Assembly: GCA_025175895.1 (NCBI GenBank)
Contig: CM046006.1
Span: 68,406,288-68,470,287 of the forward strand
Length of the DNA stretch: 64,000 bases
DNA from: Wurfbainia villosa
Taxonomy: Eukaryota > Streptophyta > Magnoliopsida > Zingiberales > Zingiberaceae
Direction of reading: 5' to 3'
Part shown: positions 34,681-45,073 of the stretch, one piece after another
Position numbering within the stretch: the stretch's first letter is position 1
How the letters are laid out: each line of letters begins with the position of its first letter
Translations under genes and position numbers: made by a program
Notes under the pieces: generated by a model
Database searches by the model: none
The model's input: only the letters and a program-made list of their open reading frames with translations
What the model was told of the DNA's origin: nothing

Positions 34681-35415
34681 GTCAAAACGGGAGATGCCAT
34701 ACTTAGGATAGGCGAAAATTATCTAGGTGACATAGCTAGGGCAACATGGGAAGCTTTTAAGACAAAATTTCTTGAAGAAATAACAAAGATGGCTAACCAG
34801 GGGAATAACATACTAAATTTTTCCTATGTCATGCATCGGATACTAACAGCCAGAGACGCCAATACATGCTTAGATTTAAGGCAGCGAGAAGCCATGAGAG
34901 ACTTAGAACAACTACAAATCACAAATTGGTCATACATTAAACACTTTTACAACGACTTCTTTGCACTAATAGCAGTTTCCGTAAATTATTACAATCCTGA
35001 TCTAGGTGAGAGGCTCTTAAGTAAACTACCAAGTGAATTAGGAAAAGAAATACATAAAGTATGGATGGACATGAATGTTTCAGACATACACAATAATATA
35101 GGAGTACGAATTTAACATCTAATAACAAAGCTAAAAGAAAAATGTACTTTTATCCAAATACAAAGAACACTAAAACACAACAATACGATTTCTGTAAACA
35201 AATATATACCCCACAATAATATGGAGCCACTCCTATGAAAGAAGATTTCCGAAGAAGACCACCTCCCAGGCCTAAAAGACAATATAAAAAGACATATTAT
35301 CTTCGAAAAAGTACGGCCAAAAAGCCATACTTAAATAAAAAAACACATAAGAAAATTTAAGCCCAAAAAGACCTATTCTAATACACTTACCTGTTACGCT
35401 TGCAACAAACCAAGA
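34681..35415 (+). pseudogene. Endogenous caulimovirid coat-protein-like fragment, right part
   Basis: The frame 34681-35112 is open to a TAA at 35113-35115. Beyond it the coding sense continues in changed frames with further stops. The first part is a helix-rich domain with conserved Trp and Leu. From about 35235 the product becomes strongly basic (Arg/Pro/Lys/Tyr-rich), and at 35388-35415 it enters CYACNKPRC, the first two Cys of a CCHC knuckle. Basic tail plus zinc knuckle is the typical end of plant pararetrovirus coat proteins. GagOnly-2 is inserted inside the knuckle. It is a degraded, non-functional relic. The left part is at 1-506. Confidence 0.65.
35411..35415. repeat. Presumed target-site duplication of GagOnly-2 (left)
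   Basis: CAAGA precedes TGTAGGAGATCG. The right partner is not in the window because the right LTR is broken. Confidence 0.4.
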
Positions 35416-35926
35416 TGTAGGAGATCGTTGGAACGCTAGAGGGGGGTGAATAGCTTGTATTCGTTCGTGATGGAATTTTGATTGCGTTTGTCTCTACAAA
35501 TTTCGTTATGCGCAGCGGAATATAGATAATAGCAATAACAAAATAAGACAAACACAACACAAGTATTTAACATGGTTCAGAACCTCAAGGTTCCTACTCC
35601 ACGGATGAGCTCAACAAGCTCTAGTGATGCACACGCAACCACTAATAAACACTCCTTCTCGGAACAATCCGGAGGCGGAGAAACCTCGTAAAATAGTTTA
35701 CAACAATAAACTAAATACAACAAGTAACTAATATGAAATACAATGCAATACAAGTAAAGAAAACACTTTACAAATGCCTTTGGATTTCTTGCTTTTGGTT
35801 GCTTGAAGAATGACCTTGGAGACCCTGATTTGCAGCAACAAATCGCCCCAAGGATGCTCAAGAACCGAATGCTTTTTCCTCCTCCATGAGCTCCATTTAA
35901 AGCTTTTGCCTGGGCTAGAAAATGTC

Positions 35927-36270
35927 GATCAGTCGACTGCTCGGGACCATCAGTCGACTGATGACACTATTGCTGTGAGACAACGGTGTAATCCACGATG
36001 AAAAAATCCAACGACTAGGACATCAGTCGACTGATTATGACAATCAGTTGACAAATCAAGCCATCACTCAACTGCTGACCGCAGCAATCGAGTGAGACTC
36101 CATTTTGTGCCTGAAAAATCGAGCACCAATCGACTGATCACAAGATCAGTCGACTGCTTGTCCACTCAGTCGACTACCCACCTCTGGCAGTCGACTACTG
36201 GGACATTTCTCGCAGTCAAACCCTAGTTGACTCACGCTAGTCGACTGCCACATGGCACCAGTCGACTGGC
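35927..36270. promoter_or_regulatory. CAGTCGACTG palindrome cluster, GagOnly-2 LTR
   Basis: Five perfect copies plus several one-base variants (TAGTCGACTG, CAGTCGACTA). In element sense the cluster ends about 25 bases before the TATA-like box. GagOnly-3 at 57420-57500 has CGATCG-type words where this LTR has perfect palindromes. Confidence 0.6.
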
Positions 36271-36479
36271 ACACCTCAAACATGAGGTTTTAACCCAAGT
36301 ATGATTCTCCCATACTTGCTAGACCACCCTTAGCCTAGACCTAAGCCTTCTAGCCACCTCCGTCAGTCTCACACCTCTCGGATCCCTCCAAGTTATCCAA
36401 GATTTGTTCATCCATTGTGTTAGCCTTGAGGTGCTTCCATCGGCTATGTCATGCTAACGGTGTCTACACCGCCAAGGCA

Positions 36480-36905
36480 CATTGGACTTACGCTGCCAAG
36501 ACTCCGCTTGGACTTTACGCCGCCAACCATTGGACTTATGCTGCCAAGACTCTCGCTTGGACTTTACGCCACCAATATCAAACCCCTTAGACTTCTCAAA
36601 TGCTAAGACTCAAGCTTGGACTTTCTTTGCCAACCCATGTTGGACTTTCCATTGCCAAGACCCATGCTTGGACTTTCCTTGCCAACCCATGTTGGATTTT
36701 TCATTGCCAAGACCCATGCTTAGACTTTCCCAAATGTCAAGTGTCCTACTTGGACTTTCCATGCCAAGTACCCAAGACCTGGACTTTACCTTGCCAAGAC
36801 CCATGCTTGGAATTTACATGCCAAGTACACAAGACTTGGACTTTCCCAAATGCCAAGTGTCCCACTTGGACTTTTCATGTCAAGTACCCAAGACTTGGAC
36901 TTTTC
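36480..36905 (-). repeat. U3 subrepeats in GagOnly-2 LTR
   Basis: About a dozen imperfect units of 25-30 bases around GACCCATGCTTGGACTTTCC and GCCAAGTACCCAAGACTTGG. The same family is at 56806-57130 in GagOnly-3. The repetitive peptide ORF 36482-37030 is a by-product. Confidence 0.75.
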
Positions 36906-37007
36906 TCATGACAATCACATTGTCATATGTTTTTGTCGAACATCAAAACATCTCTCGAGTCAAGCTCGAGTCCTGGTCAATCGTGACCTGGGCCGATTGC
37001 ACTAACA

Positions 37008-37025
37008 ATCTCTCCCTTTTTGATG
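37008..37025 (-). other. GagOnly-2 polypurine tract
   Basis: On the minus strand, CATCAAAAAGGGAGAGAT, next to the 3' LTR. Confidence 0.7.
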
Positions 37026-38838
37026 TTTGACAAAAACCAAACAAACCATTGAGTTAGAACACTAACTCAAATCCCTTACCAATTATCCCAAATTGGTAAT
37101 TTTACCTTCTCCCCCTTTTTGACATACATCAAAAAGGTTCTTTCTCCAAGGAGGTCAATGTCTCATGCCCCAATGAGATCTTACACTCTCCCCCTTGGAC
37201 TAAAAATACCTTGGATGCCTACCATCTTCCTAGTGATAAGTCCTATATCACTCAAGAGAGGAAATCCTATTTACTCTCCCAATTTCCAAATTGGATCTCT
37301 CAAAAACCTATTTTTCCCCTCATGAGGAAAAAATACCATCTATCATCCCATGATGGATATATCACCCTAAAGGCTTGCTCCCCCTTGACCATTGCACCAA
37401 CAATGTCCTTGGGTAGTCCCTAAGCCAATAGGAACTCTAAACCATCAAAAATAAGGTTCAAAGTTCAAACATGAACTTTCCTATACCTTAAATTTGATAC
37501 ATTATCCTAACACCTCGCCTAATCCATATCCAATGGATTTTCACCCTTTATAATGCTTCCCAAAGCATATCCTAGGGTTAGAAGTGGTTAGAGACTTTAA
37601 CCGTAGCTGAACACGGGCTAAACAATTTTGTTTTTCTCGAAATCAGCTTAGCAGTCGACTTTATCAGAGATCGATCGCTGTTTATATCACGATCCGCTAC
37701 CAAGGCGATCGATAATCAAATTTCAATTTGGTTATCAGAAATGAGATTTGGAAATTCATAAATAAGTATACGTATATCGAAAAATCACAAAAATTCGTAC
37801 GTATAATACTTATGACTAATACAATGGGAGAAAAATGATAGAAAAATATTTTACCCATAAAATATCGAAATTCACACAAAGTTCAAAACCATTGAAATTT
37901 TCAATGTTTTGGCCCTTCTTTGTATCAACTTCATCAATGGTGATTGCTATCAAAAGATAGACTTCACCAAGGTTTTATAAAGTGATTTTAAAATGTTTTT
38001 AAAAACCTATATTGGATCATATTCCTTGGGCTCAATGTACATGACTTGTACACAAGCTTTCCCAATGATCCACAATTAAGATAAGATGAGTTTTAGTTCA
38101 TCTAGATGCAAAAACTATGCACCTTGAACTTAACTCATATCCTAGCATCTCACATGTATCTAGGGTGTATAAATACACATACATGTCAATGTGATGTGAG
38201 ATGTGAGTTTTGTTCATCCTAAACTAGGGTTTCATGCATTTTTCTAAGGAAACTCTACTTGATTCCCTTATAAATGGGACTCCAAGTCATGTCATTATCC
38301 TTAAATCAATTTTAATCAATTTAAATGCATGAAATGATCATGGCATAAAGATAGAAATAATTAAGCATGGCCAATGATCATGATGTCATGGCATATGATT
38401 AAAACTAAAAACACATGACATTTAATCCTTAATCCTAAACATGATCATGTCATATAAATGATAAAAATAAACATGATATCATGACATGTTATATGGCAAT
38501 CAAAGCATGGCATATAAAATGTATAGGTATAATAATACCTAAATTTCAATATTAGTTGCCATTTAATATAATTAAGTATATTTTGCCATATTGTCACTTT
38601 TCTCCCTAGTGTGCCAAAAACCCAAAATGGCACACTATGACCTCTAATCCTAATTTGTGCCAATTTAATTGATTTTTCATAATTCCAAAAATATATTGGC
38701 ACATCCTAAAATCTTTTAGGATTAAAAATCAAAACTATTTCCAAGGTATCCATAACCTTGAAAATAACCTAAAGTGTCACCTTTACCATGGTTAGGTTAA
38801 CTACCCTTCCATTTAAAGTTGACACACCCTAAACCCAT
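37026..38838 (-). other. GagOnly-2 3' non-coding region
   Basis: AT-rich DNA without a supported gene, homologous to GagOnly-1 and to the flanks of the extra cassette in GagOnly-3. It includes a second CTCCCCCTTTTTGACAT tract near 37110 and TCATGACAT-rich stretches at 38330-38500. Confidence 0.6.
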
Positions 38839-40524
38839 TTAGCATGAGTCAATCACGCTCTTAGGAACTCAAAACCTATTTGAGCTCCTAGGGTTTACTA
38901 GGTATTCCTTAGGGATGACTTCCCTAGATACCTTCCTAATGACCCTTCTAGGCTTATTAGCCTTGGTCATTTGGGTCTTACCTAGGTTGACTCTAGGGGT
39001 AACTCCCCTTGCAACCTTCTTAGTGACTTCCCTAGGTTTCCTTGAAACCCTAGCCACTAGGCACATACCTTGGTCAACTCTAGGGATGACTTCCCTATTG
39101 ACCTTGGTCTTCCTAGACCTAGTTTGTGTTCCATAATCAAATGGAACACTATGATAAGCCACCTTAGGCTTAGATTTGTGACCCAAACACTTCTTGTCGT
39201 TGATTGACTTTTGTCTCTTATGCCCTAGGTGTTGACTTTGACTCTTGGACCTAGACTTTTGATCATTTGACCCTTTAAATTGATTTTGTATATTCCAAAG
39301 GGTCTTTTCTAGTTTCTCAAGTCTTGACTTCAAGACTTGATTTTCCATCTCTAATTGTCCAATTTTTGATTTTTGATTGAGTTTTTGGGCATTACCATTT
39401 CCTCTAGGTATATGCCTAGTCCATTTAGGATTAAGACCTAGGTGTTCTCCTATTTTCTTGATAGATTTCCTAGGTAAAATATTTTTAGGGACATTAGTCC
39501 CAAATTTCTCCTTATTACCAAAATGGACACTTTTAGCACATAAACACAAATATTTATCTCTAGCATGCTTTTCATGATGAATTGCAAGAGAATTAAAATT
39601 CCTAGCATGCTTTTGACTTTTAAATTTAGACGGTGCATTATTAAAATATACCTTAGGGTTAGCCTTAGCTCCCCCTACTTGTGATGCTCCCCTTTGAGTC
39701 TTCTTCTCCCCCTTTGGGCATTGATTCTGATAGTGTCCCGGTTGCCAGCATTTGAAGAAAATCACTTGCTCCTTTCTTTTGGTTATTGGGGGACCGACAT
39801 CCTTAACTTTTGGTGTCGGTGGATCTTTTCTTACTCTCTTTGGGCATTTTCTCTTGTAATGCCCACTTTCCCTACACTCAAAGCAAATTATAAGTTTTTT
39901 ACTTAAAACCAAGTTGCTTGAGTTACCTAGTTCGGTGGTGAGGGTTTCTTGAGCTTTCTCTTCCTCTCGACCGGATGTGGATGGCTCCTCTTGTTGCTCC
40001 GGTGTTGAGGATGCTCTAATCTCCTCCCCCTCAATCCTAGAGGTGGAGGTCTCCTCCAATTCTACTTCCTCTTCCTCCTTGGATGTTGATGGTCTCTCAA
40101 CCTCCAAGTCCTCACTTCCTTGTGAGGATGATGATGTGTTTGCCGCTTTGGTCTCTTCCTCTTGGACCGGTGATGGACTTTCATAGAGCTTGGCCACTTG
40201 GCTCCATAGCTCCTTGGAATCTACATAGTTACCTAACATACAAAAGATATTGTTAGGTATTAAATCAATTAAAAACTTCAATACCTTATTATTTTTCTCG
40301 AAGGCTTAGACTTGCTCTTCGGTCCATCTCTTTTTCTTGAGGAACCCTCCCTTTGGTCCTATTGGATAGTTAAATCCTTCCATTAAAATGGATCATTCTT
40401 CAAAGTCCCTCATCAATAGGAAGTCTTCGATCCTTGCCTTCCATTGTCTAAACCCTTCTTGTCCGTAGAAGGTATAAGGGATAGGGGTGTTGATATCCCA
40501 TACTAGTTGTTCTTGAACTTCCAT
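38839..40524 (-). pseudogene. GagOnly-2 Gag with two zinc knuckles, stop-interrupted
   Basis: The start Met at 40524 opens MEVQEQLVWDINTPIPYTFY, nearly identical to GagOnly-3. Two stops in the first 80 codons (TGA for Trp and TAA for Gln) precede the long open part 40281-38869 (470 codons). A Glu/Ser-rich linker is followed by CFECRESGHYKRKC and a second knuckle with its first Cys changed to Phe (FFKCWQPGHYQNQC). The Lys-rich region, coiled coil and basic C-terminus follow. A TGA replaces Trp in WVPKSVIDS, and the true end is the TAA at 38841-38839. All three stops are explained by single transitions. Confidence 0.85.
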
Positions 40525-40574
40525 CTTCACCTTCTAGCGTGCACCCTTAGTTGTTAAACTTCAAGAGCGGACTC

Positions 40575-40586
40575 GCTCTGATACCA
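40575..40586 (-). other. GagOnly-2 primer-binding site
   Basis: On the minus strand, TGGTATCAGAGC, just inside the right LTR start at 40589. Confidence 0.8.
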
Positions 40587-40588
40587 CT

Positions 40589-40811
40589 TGTATGAGATCG
40601 TTAGAACGCTAGAGGGGGGTGAATAGCTTGTATTCATTCGTGATGGAATTTCGATTGCGTTTGTCTCTACAAATTTTGTTATGTGCAGTGGAATATAGAT
40701 AATAGAAATAAACAAATAAGACAAACACAACACAAGTATTTAACATGGTTCAGAACCTCAAGGTTCCTACCCCACGATTGAGCTCAACGAGCTCTAGTGA
40801 TGCACACGCAA
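40589..40811 (-). repeat. GagOnly-2 5' LTR, terminal 223 bases
   Basis: It matches 35416-35639 closely and stops in GATGCACACGCAA, where the left LTR continues CCACTAATAAACACTCC. The break coincides with CACTACAATAAAA at 40812. Confidence 0.85.
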
Positions 40812-41203
40812 CACTACAATAAAAAAATCGAATAGACAACGGTGAAAAATCGTTGTCTATTAGTAAAGAAATCCGTGGTAAATCGACCCGTTGTGAAAAG
40901 TGGTTCGGGCAAAGACAACGGTGAAAAACCGTTGTCGTTTCAAGGATAAGACAATGGTTTTTAACCGTTGTCTTTGACCGAACCACTTTTCACAATGGGT
41001 CGATTTACCATGGATTTTTTTGCTAATAGACAACGGTTTTTCACTGTTCTCTTTTCCTTAAATCTACAACGGTCTTTCACCGTTGTCTTTGACCGACCAC
41101 CGATTTACCACGGATTTTTTTTGCTCATAGACAATGGTTTTTCACCGTTGTAATTTCTCAATGCTTATTCTAGAACACAATAAACCGTTGTAGATTTATA
41201 GTG
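40812..41203. repeat. CACTA subterminal repeats forming a large foldback
   Basis: Many GACAACGGT/ACCGTTGTC words are present. The arms at about 40830-40935 and 40945-41045 are inverted copies of each other (for example GTGGTAAATCGACCCGTTGTG against CACAATGGGTCGATTTACCA). The last bases CCGTTGTAGATTTATAGTG are an imperfect inverted copy of the first. Confidence 0.7.
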
Positions 41204-41453
41204 TTGCATTTTTAATATAAATCATACAACATCAAAAAGAATTATAGAAAACACATATATACACTCGCACTTGTAATAATGTAAAGTACAAGGTCACATC
41301 ACATTTTAAATGATCACTCTTACCGATATATATTAAAAAGTATTCTGGCAAAACAACTACACATCATATGCACCAAAAGTATTATGCATAATAAGCAAAA
41401 CACTTATAGATTACCATATGTAACCAAAAGAGGTATGTACACTTAAATCTGTC

Positions 41454-41543
41454 CTAATCATCAGATATGTGATCTTGTATGCATTCAACCCACTCTGAAC
41501 GTACTTCATCAATTTCCTTTGCAGCTATCACAGATTTTGCAAA
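41454..41543 (-). CDS. Last exon of an unrecognised spliced gene (CACTA interior)
   Basis: The minus-strand exon is preceded by TTCACATGCAG and encodes 29 residues and a TAG: FAKSVIAAKEIDEVRSEWVE and nine more. It is open, acidic and helix-prone. The exon length of 90 bases is a whole number of codons and is in phase with the 39-base exon at 42650-42688. No protein family is recognised. Confidence 0.4.
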   Translation of the reverse strand, partial: FAKSVIAAKEIDEVRSEWVECIQDHISDD

Positions 41544-42649
41544 CTGCATGTGAATAAATGAATGAAAATGTAATTAAACACTATGGTATCAATAAGAAAA
41601 TTTGAAAATATATCTAATATTACTATTAGTCGTAGGGAAGAATTGTCAAAGGATGCGGCGCCTTCAATTATCTCTCTCATATATCATAAAACAAAATACC
41701 CACATTGAGCTCCATCCGGTTGAAGGGGAACCTGTGATGGGAAAAATTATAGTAGTTATTCTAATAGTAAAATTCGATACATAAATTACACACACAAAAA
41801 AAAAGTTGTCATAATGGGAAAAAAAAAGTTATGTCATAAGGGAAATTTGATACATAAATTTTTGTCCGTGGAAGCCACTGCCACATAGACATGCCAGGGT
41901 TCAGCAACCTATTTTTTTTTTTTAGGTTATTGTGCTCAAGAAAAACAATACATATTATGTATAACTACATGATTCCATGGATGACATGACCAAGTTTTTG
42001 TCAAAAGAAATCTATTACACGTCAAAATTTAAAACAATAATTTTTTAAAACTATATATTCAAGATTATAACAATTAAGTGTATTAAATTAACTTAAATTT
42101 CATTCCTCAATCACTTGTTCATTCTAGTTATCATATATTAATGAACTAAGTCACTCCTAATACCAAAAATTCAGCATTAGATGAATATAATCTACAGTTG
42201 ACATGCTTAGTATCATTAATTATATAAAAGTTCATGAACAGAACTCATATACAAATAAGCAAGTTTATTTTCAACAGGAATATGATCATGCTTCAGCTCA
42301 CACATAGCTGAGCTTGCTAAATATCTACAATTGATATGAAATAAGATGATATAATTCCTGCCCTAGATAATGTTTCACCTTCAACTATGCTTTCTTCATT
42401 GCGTTAAGCAAACAGATATATAGTATGCAACACATACATGGAAATAAGCTTAGAAGGTGAAGTTATATTTCACATCCCAGATTGAGTATTTGTGCATCTA
42501 GTTTTCATTGTGTTCCCTACACAAGAGATGCATATCTATCATATGCAACACATACATGGAAATAAATTTACATATTCTCTGTAAAACATAAACATTATAA
42601 TAAGTACATAATAGAAATGTACTTATGACGGAAAGTAACAACAACTAAC

Positions 42650-42688
42650 CTTAATATTTGCACATAGGTCTTCCATGTAATTCTCGAA
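42650..42688 (-). CDS. 39-base exon of the same gene
   Basis: It is flanked on the minus strand by TATCTTAG (acceptor) and GTTAGT (donor) and encodes FENYMEDLCANIK. It is a phase-0 microexon whose ends and length fit its neighbours. Confidence 0.4.
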
Positions 42689-42890
42689 CTAAGATAAAGA
42701 AAAAAATCTTAGGTGAAGTGTATGTTGCATGCCATATTAACTTTAAGAACTCATAGCAACAGATTTTTCAGCCTGATTAGAGCGATAAAGAAGCTGAGGC
42801 TTAAGGAAATCCTATTGTACTAGAAAATTGGTGCTACAACATAAATTATTAATGAGGTTTAAGAGGCAAATAATAGAACGCAAGACATAC

Positions 42891-42942
42891 CTTTCCTTCT
42901 TTAGCCACTGGATTTTGAGCTATGATTTTTTCTTTGAACTTC
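42891..42942 (-). CDS. 52-base exon of the same gene
   Basis: On the minus strand it is flanked by AACTTTAG (acceptor) and GTATGT (donor). One base completes a codon, then KFKEKIIAQNPVAKEGK is read, directly in phase with the 39-base exon. Three successive exons with canonical sites in one phase are unlikely by chance. Confidence 0.4.
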
Positions 42943-43193
42943 CTAAAGTTATGCGAGCAGAAAGAAAACAATCTAGAGTATCTAAAGTTGTCTAAACACA
43001 ATGAAGCCTTATGTTCTCTTCGCTAATAACTGTGACTTTCAATATGATAACTACTTGAAATAGTTATATTCAATCCACCCCTATACATTTAAAGACAAGG
43101 TCAGTTAACATTGATGGTCTCAAAGATAGCAACACAACATTGATGAAAACAAAAAATTGTAAAATTAGCTTGACAAAAAAATGTGACAACCAT

Positions 43194-43368
43194 TAAACCA
43201 AAATCTTGGTGAGCTTGTGCTCTTGAAAACAAAACATTGATGGTCTCATCTCCAACTCATCTTGGCGAGCTTGTGCTCTTGGATCCTTAATGGGCAGCAT
43301 CTCCATACCTAATTTTGAATCAGATACTTGTTCCTCAAACAAAGTGTGAGAAATATCAGTTCCTTGAC
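43194..43368 (-). CDS. Probable upstream exon with internal duplication
   Basis: The acceptor TTTTTGCACAG is followed by an open stretch GQGTDISHTLFEEQVSDSKL and onward. A 23-25-base segment (AAGAGCACAAGCTC(G/A)CCAAGAT) occurs twice, at about 43204-43230 and 43260-43285, with a short spacer. The donor is uncertain; GA|GTTGGA after QARQD would give the right phase for the 52-base exon. Confidence 0.3.
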
Positions 43369-43961
43369 CTGTGCAAAAATTAACATTTATTTAGTTCAAC
43401 GATAGAGTTAATCAACTAATTCAATGAAAGAAAAATTAATTATTTTGAGCACAAACATAAAAGGTATGCACGTAATAAAAAACATGAGGCTACAAACAAA
43501 TGAAAACACCTTGTTTGTAAATTGAATTGACATAGTGCATCAACTATGGAGAGAGGAATTAGAAATTTTAGAATCCTTTTTGTCTTTCATTAGTGAAGTC
43601 CTGAAAATCTTTATTTCTGGAAGAGATGCAGAATTTGTGGTAATGCCCTTCGTGACATTACCACGAGGATGGTAAAGGGTTGCAATAGATCTTGATAGTA
43701 ACCATAATAATGTATAAATCAACCCGTGAGGATGGATCCTAACTTTATTTTTTACAAGTTGCAGCCACACATTGCACAAATAAATAGAAAGACTAATTAC
43801 TTGAATTAAGTTAAATTATAATAAAACGTGATAAATGGAGGTGTCAGTTCAAAGTAAGGCTGTGATATGGAAAGTTAAATCTTAATGTTGTCATTAATGC
43901 AAAATATTTAAGAAACATAGCACATCAAATTCATCTCAGATCATGACGGGACAAAGCCTAG

Positions 43962-45034
43962 TGATACCGCTGTTACCTCTTCTCTATGAACTAAGTAGAA
44001 GAGCTCACAGGCAAGATGTTACCCGAACCAATTAGAGGGTTCAGTGGAGAAAAAAGAGAGGAACGGTTCGGGCACAAGCGCCTGAAATAATTGGTACGGG
44101 AAAGTTAGTGAAGATAATCGATACGGCAAAGCGAAGAGGCGCTTCATTGGGAAATAAGCCAGAATCGGTTCGGTCAGATAAGCCTAGAGATAAACGGGAC
44201 AGATCAGAATCGGTTTAGTCAGATAAGCCTAGAGACAGACGGGATGGATCAGAATCGGTTCGGTCAGATAAGCCTAGAAACAGACGGGATGGATAGGAAT
44301 CGGTTCGGCCAGATGAGCCCAAAGGCTATACTATCTGCGAGCTATAGACTTAAGTTAGTTTCACCAGAAGTGGATGGTTGAGGGGGACAGGCTAACCTAG
44401 TTTCCTGAAATAGGGACGAGGAGGTGTTGTGTAACAGAAAGAGAGATACCCACATAATATTCCGAATAGCCTTCACCCCTCGTACCTGTAACAGAATTAT
44501 TCTCCAGGTGGACGTGGTGGCCATGTGTACGATGAAGACAGCCCGCGAGGTAGCGATGGATCAGAGAAGGAGGATAAAAGGGAAGAGGAGGACAGAAGGA
44601 AAGGGGATCTGCAATCATTCCAACAAGCAAGAGACGAAGATACAGGAGTAGGAGAGCTACCAATACCTCGCCGGAGAAGGAGAGTAGCGACCTTCGCTGT
44701 CACATTGCGTGTACTCTTTCTTGTATTGAGATTAAATTGTAAGAGGCTTTCTCCTCCACCTCAGGAAGTTTTCTTTCCGGAAAGGAGGACGTTCATAGTG
44801 GAAAGTGTTTGGGCATTGTCCTTGGTGAGAGAGCTCACCTCTGTGGAGTAGGAATACTCATTCCGAACCACGTTACATCCTGTGTTCTAGTTTTCATTGC
44901 CGGTGTTGGTTTTGCATTTCTTTGCTTTGTCTTCTCATCATTTTTACTGTTGCGGCCTATGAGAACCCCCAAAGCTTCCTTCGTGCCTTCGTCGCATCGA
45001 AAGGAGGTAAACACATTTTTTCCTCGCCGCATCA
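43962..45034 (+). repeat. Tat-1 5' LTR (start approximate)
   Basis: The end CCGCATCA is fixed by the primer-binding site that follows. The start is proposed from the inverted TGAT terminus. A TATA-like GGATAAAAGGG lies near 44571. ORFs at 44397-44851 are not accepted as genes. Confidence 0.5.
44161..44330. repeat. 45-bp tandem repeat in Tat-1 LTR
   Basis: Nearly four units of 45 bases, each starting (A/G)GAATCGGTT(C/T) and containing CAGATAAGCCTAGA. It lies in the presumed U3, upstream of the TATA-like box. Confidence 0.75.
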
Positions 45035-45053
45035 GTTGGCGCCGTCTGTGGGA
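45035..45053 (+). other. Tat-1 primer-binding site
   Basis: GTTGGCGCCGTCTGTGGGA, the standard primer site of plant Tat-type gypsy elements, immediately after the LTR. Confidence 0.8.
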
Positions 45054-45073
45054 ACATTGAGCTGGATGTCGAG

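Larger units (their letters stand above)
35416..37007 (-). repeat. GagOnly-2 3' LTR (left copy)
   Basis: It runs from TGTAGGAGATCG to GCACTAACA. It contains the CAGTCGACTG cluster (35927-36270), a TATA-like TTTAAATGGAGC at 35893-35905 and U3 subrepeats of the CCATGCTTGGACTTTCC type at 36480-36905. Confidence 0.9.
35416..40811 (-). mobile_element. GagOnly-2: non-autonomous gag-only LTR retrotransposon, right LTR broken
   Basis: Left LTR 35416-37007, interior 37008-40588 and the first 223 bases of the right LTR (40589-40811) are present. A CACTA-like element interrupts the right LTR, and the remainder is not found before the window end. The interior has one decayed gag gene and 1.8 kb of non-coding DNA. 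It is close to GagOnly-3 in LTR and Gag sequence. No pol motif is seen. Confidence 0.85.
40812..43961 (-). mobile_element. CACTA-like DNA transposon, one end and part of the interior
   Basis: It begins CACTACAATAAAA and has about 390 bases of subterminal repeats built on GACAACGG(T/A)..., in both orientations, a hallmark of CACTA (En/Spm) ends. The interior 41204-43961 is AT-rich with small minus-strand exons. The other end is not seen. The expected remainder of the GagOnly-2 LTR does not follow, which fits the rest lying beyond the Tat insertion. An alternative is a 392-bp foldback element (40812-41203, ending TATAGTG) next to unrelated DNA. Confidence 0.45.

Noticed and set aside
35411..35415. 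Identical five-base flank CAAGA at GagOnly-2 (35411) and GagOnly-3 (56705) as evidence of a site preference or rearrangement
   Set aside because: Two five-base matches in opposite element orientations are easily chance, and neither right-hand partner is visible.
36482..37030. A 182-codon ORF of repeated LDF/LGL-type peptides, and its minus-strand counterparts at 56507-57207
   Set aside because: It follows exactly the U3 subrepeats of the GagOnly LTRs. Several frames are open at once, which is what a short tandem repeat produces.
44397..45032. ORFs at 44397-44703 and 44525-45060 as genes upstream of Tat gag
   Set aside because: They lie in the LTR, overlap on both strands and show no domain.
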